A stretch of DNA of 64,000 bases from Hormiphora californensis (Eukaryota > Ctenophora > Tentaculata > Cydippida > Pleurobrachiidae), in NCBI GenBank assembly GCA_020137815.1, contig CM035361.1:1112524-1176523 (forward strand), read 5' to 3'. Shown here piece by piece: positions 35,501 through 47,500 of this stretch. The notes beneath the pieces are model-generated. The model was not told where the DNA came from and searched no databases. It worked only from the letters and a program-made list of their open reading frames with translations. Positions within the stretch are counted from its first letter, which is position 1. Each line of letters begins with the position of its first letter. A program made the position numbers and the translations under genes.

Positions 35501-38500
35501 TTGACCACAAACTCCTCAGTACCATCCCTGTTACTCTGCATGATTCCAATCTTGTTCTCCAACTCCGACACCTTCAGTTCTTGTCTCACTCTCTCCACCT
35601 TGACCATCTCACTCTCACGACACTTGACGAGATTCAGTTCATTCTCCAACTTGTTCTTCTCATTCTGTAGGATCTCTATCTCGTATAACATCTCAGTGAG
35701 ACCCCGGTCAGGTTGGATCTGCTGTCTGAGTTCATCTAGCTCCTCTGAGATCTGATCCACAGGCTCATAGCCATGAAGCTTCTCAATCAGATGGGCGTTT
35801 AGTTCCACCAACTCGTAGTTGTCTCCCGTCTTCAGTTTGTTGGTTTTGTGAAGATTGTTAACCAAGTTCTCACAGTGGGCTAGTTTATCAGAGATACCGG
35901 AAACTTTTCCGTTTGAAGCATTCAACTCTGCCAACAGGACCTTGAGGTTGGTGTTTAGTTCCTCAATTTGAAGTTCATTCTTCTCTTTGTCAGCATAGAG
36001 ATGTCTGTTTTCCTCCAATAACAACTCGCCACACTGCCTCTCATGCTTCATTGCAGACACAGCATCCTGGAGCTTCCGTTCGCTCTTTGCAAGGCGAGCA
36101 TTGGCTGAGGAGATCTGGTTAACAAAGGCACGGTGTTCCTCAGTCTTCATATCACCCACATCCCTCAACTCTTGTAATTCACACTCAGATCTCTTCAACT
36201 CGTGGACTAGATGAGCTCTCTTGTTATCGGTTAACTCCAACTTCCTTCTCAGATCAGTTATCTCGTTTTGCAGAGCAGTGAATTCGAGTCTTTGGTGGGC
36301 GGTAGCTGATGTAAGTCGTTCGTGGTTGAGGTCTTTTAGGATGTTGACGAACCTCTTGGCATGGTCAATGTTGGAGTTCCGTTTGGACCCTGCCCCCATG
36401 GCAGTTGCAGAAATCTCCTCGATCTTTTTCAGCAGGTTGTTCCTGTCTTCCTCGATCTCCGTAAGAGACCTCGACCAGATATCCCTCTCGCTTTCACGTT
36501 CCTCTTGGAGGCGACCAATGTCATTATTCAGCGACTTGATATCCATTTCGTACTGACAAAGCTGGTTTTTCAGATCTTCGATCTCCCCATTCTTACTCCT
36601 CCACATGTCCTCAACCGTGTCTGCATTTTGTTGGACTGTTGCTAGTTTGTCCTTCAGCCCGAGGATCTCCTCTCGGTACTTTACAGCCTCGAGGCCCTTG
36701 CTCATACACTGTTCTTCTAAATTTGAAATAGAGTTCTCTAGTTTGTTATGTACTGCCAAGAGACACGCATACTCCTCGATCCTTCTAGCTAGTTCTGACT
36801 TGATTCTATCAAATTGTGACTTTTCTTGCTTCCTCTGCTTCTGGAGATGCTTCTTTTGCTCATCAGCAGTTTTCAACTCTTCTGCCATTTTCTGCAGTTC
36901 ATCCTGGAGATCATTGTACTCTTCATCAGTATAGAACTGGTAGTTGGAGTGGTCAGATTTAACTGACGGGGTACTCTCATCTGCTTTTACCTTATCTATC
37001 TCCTTCCTCAGTTGAGCCACTAACTTCACCATCCTATCTCTGTCCTTCTCTTTCTCTTCCAACAACTGGTTCAGAGCTTCCAGTTCACAGAGAGTGGCTT
37101 TGAAGTCCACCTTCAGTTCAATTCTCTTACCCTCGGACTCCTGCAGCCGGCTTCCTAACTTTTGAACCTTCTCCAACAAATCTGCATTATTCATGGTTTT
37201 GGCAATTTCAGGATCAATTTCAAGCTCCAACAGCTCATTTCCAACTCTATCCACCTCGTGTTTTTTAACCAGAACATTCTTCAACGCATCCACCTGGGCT
37301 TCCATTGCCTTGACCTTGGCAGCCGCATCCCTCACATACTTCTCCTTGCCCTTGACCTCGTCATCTAACTTTCTCTGTTTAGCTAACGACTTTTCAGCAA
37401 CATCATTCCGTGCAACTTCAGCCTCCCGCATTCTTTTAATCGCTAGCTCAGCGTTGTCGTTTGACTTTTGAACGGTGCTGTTGAGGGAGTGAAGATCACT
37501 TTCGAGGTTCTTGATTCTCTTTGCTCGGTCCTCCAGAATGTCCTTCAGTTCAAATATCTCTTGTTTGAAGGCTTTGTATGTTCGAGATCCATCATTCATA
37601 TCCTGTTCTAACAACCGGACCTTGTTCTCCAATCTCTCAACCATCATCCCCTTATCCTCCAGGTCTCGGGTGGTATCTGTTTTGACCTTATTTGAGTCCC
37701 TCAAATTGCTCTTTAGCTGGAGAATCTCTTCATCCCTCTGGGAGACTTGGTGTTGGAATCGGTTCTGTAAATCTTGATACGTCTTGGCAGATTCCCCGAT
37801 TGTTTTCTCAATCTCGGCCTTAACATCTCCTCTCTCACTTCTCCCCTCTCCCAGCATCCCCTTCTTTGCCTTGATCTTCTCAAACAGATCACTCACCACC
37901 TTCTCCTTCTCTTCAATTGAACTGATGAGTTTCTTGTTGAGTTCCTCCTGATCTTGTTTTGCTTCATTCTTGCTCTGCTGGATATTCTCCTCGATCTCAC
38001 GTTGTCTCTGTTTATCAGCCTCCAGTTGCTGTTGTAGGTTCTTCAGTTGTTCATCCAAATCACCCTCCTTCATGGATGACTCACGGGACCGAATGGACTG
38101 TTTACGAAGACTTGTAAGCTCTGTTTGGGCCTTTTTCAGATCTTTCTCCAGAATGGTACATTTCTTTTTGTATCCATCAAGTCTGGTAGCCTTCTCTTTC
38201 CAGTAGTTGATATCATGAGACTCTGGATCATCGTTGACAACTGAAGGGGCAGGTGAGGGGCTCATCTTCCTCATCTCATCTAACTTCTCCTTTAGTTCCT
38301 GAATTTCCATATCCTTTAGTTCGATCTGTTCATTCAGTTCAGCCAACCTACTGTCAAGATTACCAACTGGTGTTGATTTATCGGTGATCTCAGAGACTGC
38401 AGAGAGGGTATCTGTGGAGCTGTGTTTCTCACTAGGCTCATATAGTGTTCCAGGCATCTCAATCTCTTCTGAGTGTGGAATCGTGTAATCAGTCTGACCT

Positions 38501-41500
38501 CCCCGGGTCCTTCTCGGCCTGCTCTTTATACCATTTTCAGAGCACAGAGAGGCCAGTGTTTTGTTTCGAGTAGTCAGCCGATCGAGGAGGCCATCCAGAT
38601 TTTGGAAGTGCTCCTTCTTCCCTTCTCCCTCGTCATCTTCATCATTGTCTTCAGCGTCATTAGCCTCCGTCAGGGCAGTCTTAATTCTGAGTATATCCCT
38701 GTTCACATCTCCTATCTCTTTTTCTATGTTCGCTAGTTTGGACATCAACGCAACATTAGCCTTCCCACCCTTCTCGCTCTTAGGAGGTACTGTCTTGATT
38801 GAATCAGCTCTAGTGGATTTAGCTCTCTCAGATTTTAGTTTCTCAGATCGTTTGGAAAGTGTTTTCACCCCATCCACCTCTTCTTCCTCGACCTCCTCTT
38901 CCTCTTCATCTTCCTCCTCTTCCTCTTCTTCCTCCGCTTTCTCACTTTCCTTCTGAGATGCCTCGTGGGCCTCGGAGAGTGCCTGGAGTTGGGATTTGGC
39001 CTCCTCGACATCTTTCTCCTTCTCCACAAGACTCTTCTCCTTCTCCGCTAGAGTTCTGTCTAGTTCTGCCATATTCTGTGTTGCATCATCCAGCTTCCCT
39101 CTTGCGTCATTAAGGTCACCTTCCAGCTTCTCCAGGGCTTTAGTTTTGGTGTCTAGTGCTGCTTCCAGGGAAGTTATCTTCTCCTCAAGATTATCATGGG
39201 AGAGTTTGGTTTTATCAAACTCAGCCTTCAGTTTTGTAAACTCGCCCGTTTTCTGGGTCAACTCAAGTTGTGAGGTCTCCAGAATATTCTTAGTTCTCTC
39301 CAGATCTCCCGCTGTGTTCTCCAACTTCTTCTGCAGATCTGATGCTTTGTTTGTCGTGTTGGTGAGATTCTCCTTGGTTGATTTGAGATCCTTAGTCAAA
39401 TCCTCCACCTTAGTGGTATAATCACTAGTAAACTCAATGAACTTGACGATGATATTCTTTGCAGATTGTAGCTTGTCCTTTTCACTGATATACCCAAAGT
39501 TCTTGTCACAACAAATGGGATCATTCTTAATGGCAGCCGAGATGGTTTCAAAGAATCCATTCATGGCCTCGTCGTGCTCCACTACCTTCCCAGTCAACAT
39601 GTCAATGTTAACCTTGTACTCCTCTAGAGTCTTGTTAGCGAAGTTAATAGCACCCTGCAGCTTCTTCTTCTGGGCCTTGACCTCCGCGTACTTGCTCTTC
39701 CACGCTGCCAAATCTTCAAGATTAGCCCCCGCTGAGGCGGTCTTGCTTGCTTCCTCCTCCGCTTGGAACACCAGATCTTCAATCTCCTTTTGTTTAGCCG
39801 CCAGAGTTTTCTCGAACTCCTCCATTTTCTCCAGGAATGTTGAGATCTCAGCTCTCTTTTCCTCCAATTCTGCTTCTTTCACGGTTATCTTCTCCTCTAG
39901 TTTCCCGATATCCTCATCCTTGTCCTTCACCACTTCCTCCTTGTCTTCTATCTCCTTCTCCTTCTCCTTGATAGTAGTCTCCAGTGCTTCAATCTGTTTA
40001 GTCCTGTGGGTCAGCTTTGTTCCGATAATGGCAATCTTTACCAACAGCTGGACTCGTGTTGGACCCGCTGGTACCTCTGTTTGAGTGGTCCTACTCTCCT
40101 GATCGTGGATGCTCTGCTCTCTATCATCCTGTTGAGCAGCAGACTCGACCTGGGCAGGAGCCGCACCACCACCTCCACCCTCTCCAGGGGCAGGGGCATT
40201 AGCAAGTTTTTCTTTGTAATCCTTGATCGTGTCATATGCATCCTGAAGGGCGTTCTGGAGATCTAGAACTTGTTCCTTCAACCCACCCACATCTTCCCGT
40301 CCTCCAATTGATTCACTGAGAGAGTTCTCTATCTTCTCGCTCATTTCCTCCAAAGTGCTGATCCTCTGATTTTGGGTACACTCCTCTGCTGTTGACTCGG
40401 GCATGTACCCACCACCTGCTTCCTTGTGTGCCGCTTCCTTTGCAGCTTTTTTCTCAAACTTCAGCTTCAGATTCTCCTGGTAGATATTGTGAACCTTGGT
40501 TTGCAGTCTCACGTTCTCCTTCACAACGTCCCCTCCAGTTGTACTGCCCGGTGGTTCAGGTTTGAAGGCTTCCTTCTCTTCTATCAACTTGTTCTTCTCA
40601 GCCTCACTCGCAGCCAACTGTTGTCGCAGAGTCTGCGCATGTCTCCTTGAGTTGGCTAATCTCATCGTTCAGTGATTTAACCCGTGGTTGGAGATCTTCA
40701 TCAATCTTTTGTGAGAGGTTCTCTTTGTCGTTGAGAAGATCGGCAATAACTTTGCGGCTTTCAGCGCACGAATTGAGAGTTTTCTCAAGTTCTGCAGCAA
40801 TGAGGGAAGGATCACCTTGGAGCAGCATCATGATCTTCTCCCTCATTTCAGAGTTTTCAGCGACTGATGCTTGTAGGGCATCCTTTAGTTTGATATTTTC
40901 CTTCATCATCTTTTTGAGGGATCGCTGAGCAGTTGTTTTAGCTCTCCACAGATCTGCAGGATCTCCCAAATTACTTGGCATTGGCTCTGTCACACTCTCA
41001 TCCTCTTCCTCATCACCAGGCTCCCTGACTGGCATACTCAGAGTAGACAGACTGGGTGCCAGCATCGGCCCCACCGTCAACAGTGGAAGCATTCCCAGTC
41101 CCACTCTTCCCCTTTGATTTCTTAGAGGGAGTCTGACCAGGGAGATATGTCTGACAGATACCATCTCGCTGAGAAACACCAGTCTGCATGTCAGCATCAG
41201 CGGTGGGAATGTAAAGTTGACCATCGGTTGTTAGTTTTACTGCTAATTTCTTGATATCACTCTTTAGGTTATCATAGTCTACTGATGCGTTCTTCCTCTT
41301 ATCAGTTTCATCATCCAGAGCTTTCTTTAGAGAGATAACAACCTTTTTCAACCTCTCTGCATCACTGTTTTGACCCTTCTTCTTCTTCTCGCTCCCCTCT
41401 GCACTCTCCACTATGGCCTGGAAGAGGTGATCCACCTCTGTCTGTTCACATTTGTGCTCGTATATCTGCCTGATCCTCTCCCCAGCGGAGTGTTTGTAGG

Positions 41501-44500
41501 ATGCAAGGAGGAGTGCGTACTGGCCCTCTTGTTCATCAAGACATGTCTGTAGTTGGGATATCATCTGTTTGTGGGATGCTAGGACATCGTTACAGTGGGC
41601 ATTCTGTCCAATAACGGCCTTGGTTTGAGCGGTGGTTTTCTTGAGTTCCATCTTCAGATCTCGAATTGTGTCATCCCGCTCCTCGATTAGTGACCTCATG
41701 TTCTCGATGGACATGGTGGGTGGGTAGAGGGGCCTGTGACGGGTCTTGGAGGGACCCACAATGGGCTCAAAGGCTTCCTGGAGTTTGGTTAGGTTCTCCT
41801 CTGCTTCATTTAGCTGCCGTTCTTTGTCAACCTGTAATTAGGGAATGGGGATTAAGGGTACGCTAACCAAATTTTTTTTTCGAGTGCAGGGAAATCTCTC
41901 ACCGTAGGGTTGTAGGCCATGCCAAGGAGACCTCAAATATGCAATTTTAGCCCTTAAGTCGAATTCATATTTTTGCTACAGCTGTTTAAAAAATGTCCTG
42001 TAAATACGTTTTTGGCATCTCAAAAATTTTTTTCTAAAGATAGGAGCATGAAAATTTAGGGATTTGAAGAGGACATGAAGGTGAATAACCACAAAATTTT
42101 TTTTTGCAATCCGAGCTGATTTCCGGTCCTGAGATGGATTTCTTTTTTTCCACTTTAACGCCCTATTTGGCAAAGTTCCGAAAACATGTGAAAGCTGTAA
42201 ATTGGTGAAAAGTTGCGTCTAACGATTATCTAAGTGGCCATAAATTTTGGGCGTGTCCTTATTTGAGACAAGCTGTACAGAGTTTTTTTTGTGAAAGCCG
42301 TCATTTCAGAAATAAATAAATTCCCTGTATCTCAAAAACGGCTGATCGTAGAGACTTGAGACTATGCTTAAACGATTCAGAAGGTCCGATTTTGGGGGGG
42401 TCTTGTGAGAGACATTTTGCTCCTACTTCAACCGTTTTTGCTGTAATTGCGAAAAACAAAAACCCATCTTCGCCATCGTGGATTTTTTGTGATTTTGTTT
42501 TTGGTGATTATAGGGACCCATATGGACCAAATTGTGAAGGAATTAGCTTGTTACACACTTTTCCATAGTTTCGGTCCTTTCATAGCTAAAATTCCCTAAT
42601 TACAGGATATTGGAGTTTAGCTTTTGCCCTTTTCATAGAATTTGTTTTTCGCAATTACAGCAAAAACGGTTGAAGTAGGAGCAAAATGTCTCTCACAAGA
42701 CCCCCCCAAAATCGGACCTTCTGAATCGTTTAAGCATAGTCTCAGGTCTCTACGATCAGTCGTTTTTGAGATACAGGGAATTTATTTATTTCTGAAATGA
42801 CGGCTTTCACAAAAAAAACTCTGTACAGCTTATCTCAAATAAGGACACGCCCAAAATTTATGGCCACTTAGATAATCGTTAGACGCAACTTTTCACCAAT
42901 TTACAGCTTTCACATGTTTTCGGAACTTTGCTAAATAGGGCGTTAAAGTGGAAAAAAAGAAATCCATCTCAGGACCGGAAAACAGCTCGGATTGCAAAAA
43001 AATTTTTTGTGGTCATTCACCTTCATGTCCTCTTCAAATCCCCAAATTTTCATGCTCCTATCTTTAGAAAAAAATTTTTGAGATGCCAAAAACGTATTTA
43101 CAGGACATTTTTTAAACAGCTGTAGCAAAAATATGAATTCGACTTAAGGGCTAAAATTACATATTTGAGGTCTCCTTGGTATGGCCTACAACCCTACGGT
43201 GAGAGATTTCCCTGCACTCGAAAAAAAATTTTGGTTAGCGTACCCTTAAGTTATTCTTCACTTGGAGGAAAGAGGGTGGGTTCGAAAATTCAAATAGGAA
43301 GAGATTATTTGAATCATGTCAAAAAGGTAACCAAATTGTAATTAGGGGGGGGGGGTTAAGGCATTCTTTGCTTGGATCATGATGAAGGAAATACGTGGGG
43401 AGAGGGGTGGGGCTTGGTGATTGGTGAAAAATAGAAAATCAAAAGGGGAGTATAGGAAATTTAAATGATATCAAAATTACAATAGAAATGTACTAACCAG
43501 GCTGTCCTTGTACATGCAGCATTGTTCTGATACTAGTTTTAATTGGGATGCCAACTGCAATCTCTCTTGATGGGCACACTCAACCTGGGATGGGAGTTAG
43601 GTAAATGTCAGGTATCCGCTGAGAACTGGGGTTTGGGATATTGATTGTTGGGAGGGATACGTGACTTCATGAAAAGGTGTCGCCACACGTACAATGTACG
43701 TCGTACATGTCTTGCGTAGGGGTTGTGTAGAGAGGGTCGACTAGCATTTGTTGTTTTTTAAAGAGGGTCTAGAAGGTATTGAGTAAGTTCACTAACCTGG
43801 TGCCTGAGTTTCCTGTAAGCTTGATCTGCTGCTGTTGCCATCTCCACATTGCCTGAATTCATAGAGGGGGGGTCAAGTTAGTTTGGAACAAGGGGTATAT
43901 TGGGGATATTAGGGATTGGGGATGGGGATCCTTTAGAACTGATACATTCTTGAAGAACACAACAGTTGAGTAGTTGACTGAATGAAGACTAGGGTGGTAT
44001 AACAGGGTCGAGGGATGGGGATAATTAAGAAGTTAGGGGGGGGGGGGAGTTAGCGGACAGCGGTAGTAGCGTATGTGAAAATCAGCTTGTAAACATAGCA
44101 ATAAAGATAAGATAAATTAAACAGCAATCGTAGATTATATACTTGGTACTAATTAACGTCTAATAAGCATGTAATTAGCATATCAAGTTATCTAAATGCA
44201 CTATTTGAATAAGACTATGAATCTTTGAAAAGCAAATGACGTCCATGGTCAAAGATTCTGATGCACCGGTTATCAAAAACCCAACAATCAGTTCTATCCA
44301 ATTCACCCTCATTTCCTCGTACAATGACAGTTTTAACAACAACCGAGCTCTGAGCTGACCCAGAACTGTTCATTCCTTATAGGGATAGACGGAAACTGTT
44401 CATTCCTCCTCATCATATTTAGGGTTGTAGACCCACTGTTTAGCGGTGGTAGTACTGACAGTCTCCGTAGATAGCCCACGTGTTAGAGGTCCTGTTAGTA

Positions 44501-47500
44501 GTACTGAACACTATTAGAAGGGGCACTGACAAGTGCTGTTTGCTGGACACTGGCAAGTGCTGAACACTGTACTGCTTCCATTATGATACGTGCATCGCAG
44601 ATCACGCATCAAGCGAAGGAGTCCGCTTACATCACTCGGCATCACACATAAACAAACAGGTCCAGGATACGCTAACATCACGATCAGATATTCAGGAGAG
44701 ACAACTACTAATCATGGGGCTTCAATATATAGAGGGCACAATCATGTACTTATTACGACAAGTTACAACAAAGTGATTGAATTGATATTAATCAATTGAT
44801 CAGGCTCTCAAAATACAACAAATGAATGAGGAACAGAAATACAGGCAAATATAAAAACACGAACTGCTAACTCAAAGAAGATGCTGTTACACGGGATAGT
44901 GGTACAGTGGTACGGGGGAGAGGTACAGTACGGGGGAGAGTGTTACAGTACCTTTTTTGCCTGGTGAAGAAGTTGGTGGAGGGTTGGCTGATTTGTAGAA
45001 GTCTAGCTCCTGAAGTAACTGGGATATCTTGTCACCACTTGTACCACGCACTGGATGGGGATCATGAGTCAGTGATACCGAGCTGTTTTGGGTGGGTTGA
45101 AAGAACAGAAAACAAAACAAACTTTTTAACAACCCTTGATGTTTCTTAATTTGTTAGCAATAAATCAGGAAAAGTTAATGACTCACAACAAATTATTCTC
45201 ACTCACATGGCATATCACAGATGGTAGAGTCTTGGTTTCCCATGGTCTTCTCCAGAGCAAGTTCTAAATCCTCCAACTCCCTACTGATATCTTGGAGAGA
45301 CTCCAACTGGGGATAACACATTGATTAACATATTGGTTAACATTGGTTAATATGAGTTTCTGTATGCTATATCTGTATTTCAAGCAATAACACAGTCCAA
45401 ATACCCAAAACACTGAACTCTGGTGAGTGACATGATGCAATAACCAAACCCCCCAATTAACTCACGTGTTCCTCCATGGGTTCACTATCAAACTGCTGAT
45501 TAAGATCCAGCAGGGCATTGACAGCCAGTCTCATCTCCTCATTGAGCAGGCCTATCTGAATGGTGCTCCTTGATACACCCTTCTGAAGCTGGGATATCTG
45601 TTGTAAGTATACGGGGGTAATGAATCATGGGATATCTGTTGTAAGTATACGGGGGTAATGAATCATGGGATATCTGTTGTAAGTATACGGGGGTAATGAA
45701 TCATGGGATATCTGTTGTAAGTATACGGGGGTAATGAATCATGGGATATCTGTTGTAAGTATACGGGGGTAATGAATCATGGGATATCTGTTGTAAGTAT
45801 TGGGGTAATGAATCATGATGGCAATGGTAAAAGCAGGGGTTTCGGGTCGGAATCGGGGATACGATTCCGGTTAGAATAACTATACTTTCGCAAACACTCA
45901 TCAAACACACGTGCCAAACGAACAATTAAACCATGCACCAATCATTAAAAACTATAACACATGCATACACTGACACTTTTCTCTATTCGTGTCACGCCGT
46001 CCTGTTTACATGCAGTACACAACTTTTAATTGTACGAGGAGGGGGCAATATAGAAGTTGAAATGTAGTATTCAGTTGACTTCTGTTCGGTTTCCTCTCTT
46101 CTCCTCAGTACGAGATAGCGGGTAGTCAGAAAGAGATGGAGAGAAGAGGAGAGAAGAGAGTCAGAGAGGAGAGAGAAGAGCGAGATAGTAGGGGGGTACG
46201 GAAGAGAGGAGAGGAGCACGCGAGAGAAGAAAGAGATGGAGAGAGAGAGATCAATACGATCGAACGAGCTCAAAAGCAATGGACGTCATTTAGAGGCTGA
46301 AGTCGCTCCAACGACGCTAGCTCTACGGCGATCATCGGGTCGCTGCATCTCTCTCTTAGTGCACTAGTATTCACGTAGAATCATAAACAAGCCTAATCTG
46401 ATGGTCTCTGCTCTCTCTATCCTCTTAGGTCTCAGTCAACACCTCTACGTCCTATTGTCTGACTCGCCTCGTCAGCTCTCTCTCTCTCTAAAAAACACTC
46501 AAAATGGACACAGTGGCGACCAACACGAGTAACTAAAAACATCACAACAAGCTAAACATGTGAGACAAGAATTTAGAGGTGCTGCAATGTGGTCTTCCAA
46601 GGAACGACTGAGTCACGCCTCACGGTACATCCATAAAACAGGGGGAGATTCGACACACATCAAATGCCATGAAACATCTGCACATCACATCTGACATCTG
46701 CACTTCACATCACTTCACAATACGTATTACAAAAACATATGTCATGACCTGAGTAGTAACGTGATTCAGGTTGTCTGTTACTCGTCCCAGCTGGCTTTGT
46801 AAACCTTGGCAATCAGTCTAATACTTGTTTAGACATTGGATGTTTGGTGCTTAATATATCCTGACACTTCAATGTCAGTCCTTTCAAGGGACTACGGCCA
46901 CGCGACGATTTAACTACATAAAACTACAAACAACCACATCACCCCGACCTAAAAACATATTTTCCAAAAACCAAACTAACCCTAAAAACACATGAAAAGT
47001 ACCTCTTTTTGGGTGAGTTTCTTGTTCGCCTCTCTCAACTCCTTCGCTGTCATCTCAGCACCATCCACCACCTTCTCTTTCTCTTCCTGGGAAAATGGGA
47101 GACATGTCAAACACTAAAGTTTAGTAATTCATCAACTTCCGAAATCTTTGTCAATTTACTTTTTCTTTACATCATGGTTTAACTTTATATCTTAGCTATC
47201 CCATTTGAGATTTAAAGAGGATCTGTTTGCCAAGATCTCCATGACAAACAGATCCATGGGTTTCTGTATCATTCGTACCTTTTGATTCCTGTACCGACCC
47301 TCACAAGTTTCTCTTTCATCTTCAACAATTCCTAGTTTCACTTTCACTTTCTGTAACTGGGCCCTCAGTGTGTCAATTTCAATCTGAAATCAGGGATCGT
47401 TTTAGTGGTAGCCTCCCGAGAATTTATCACACTGATGAACTTGGAATGAATCCAAGAAATCAAGTAACGGATAAAAACACGAAAAACAGGAACCGACCGA

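Noticed and set aside
34982-41552. Numerous plus-strand ORFs rich in Ser/Phe
   Set aside because: Antisense shadows of the coiled-coil exon.
41976-43128. Basic 61-65 codon ORFs on both strands
   Set aside because: Arms of the second foldback; no start context or similarity to proteins.
45591-45815. Relation of this 38-bp repeat to the large 38-bp satellite
   Set aside because: Same period but unrelated sequence.
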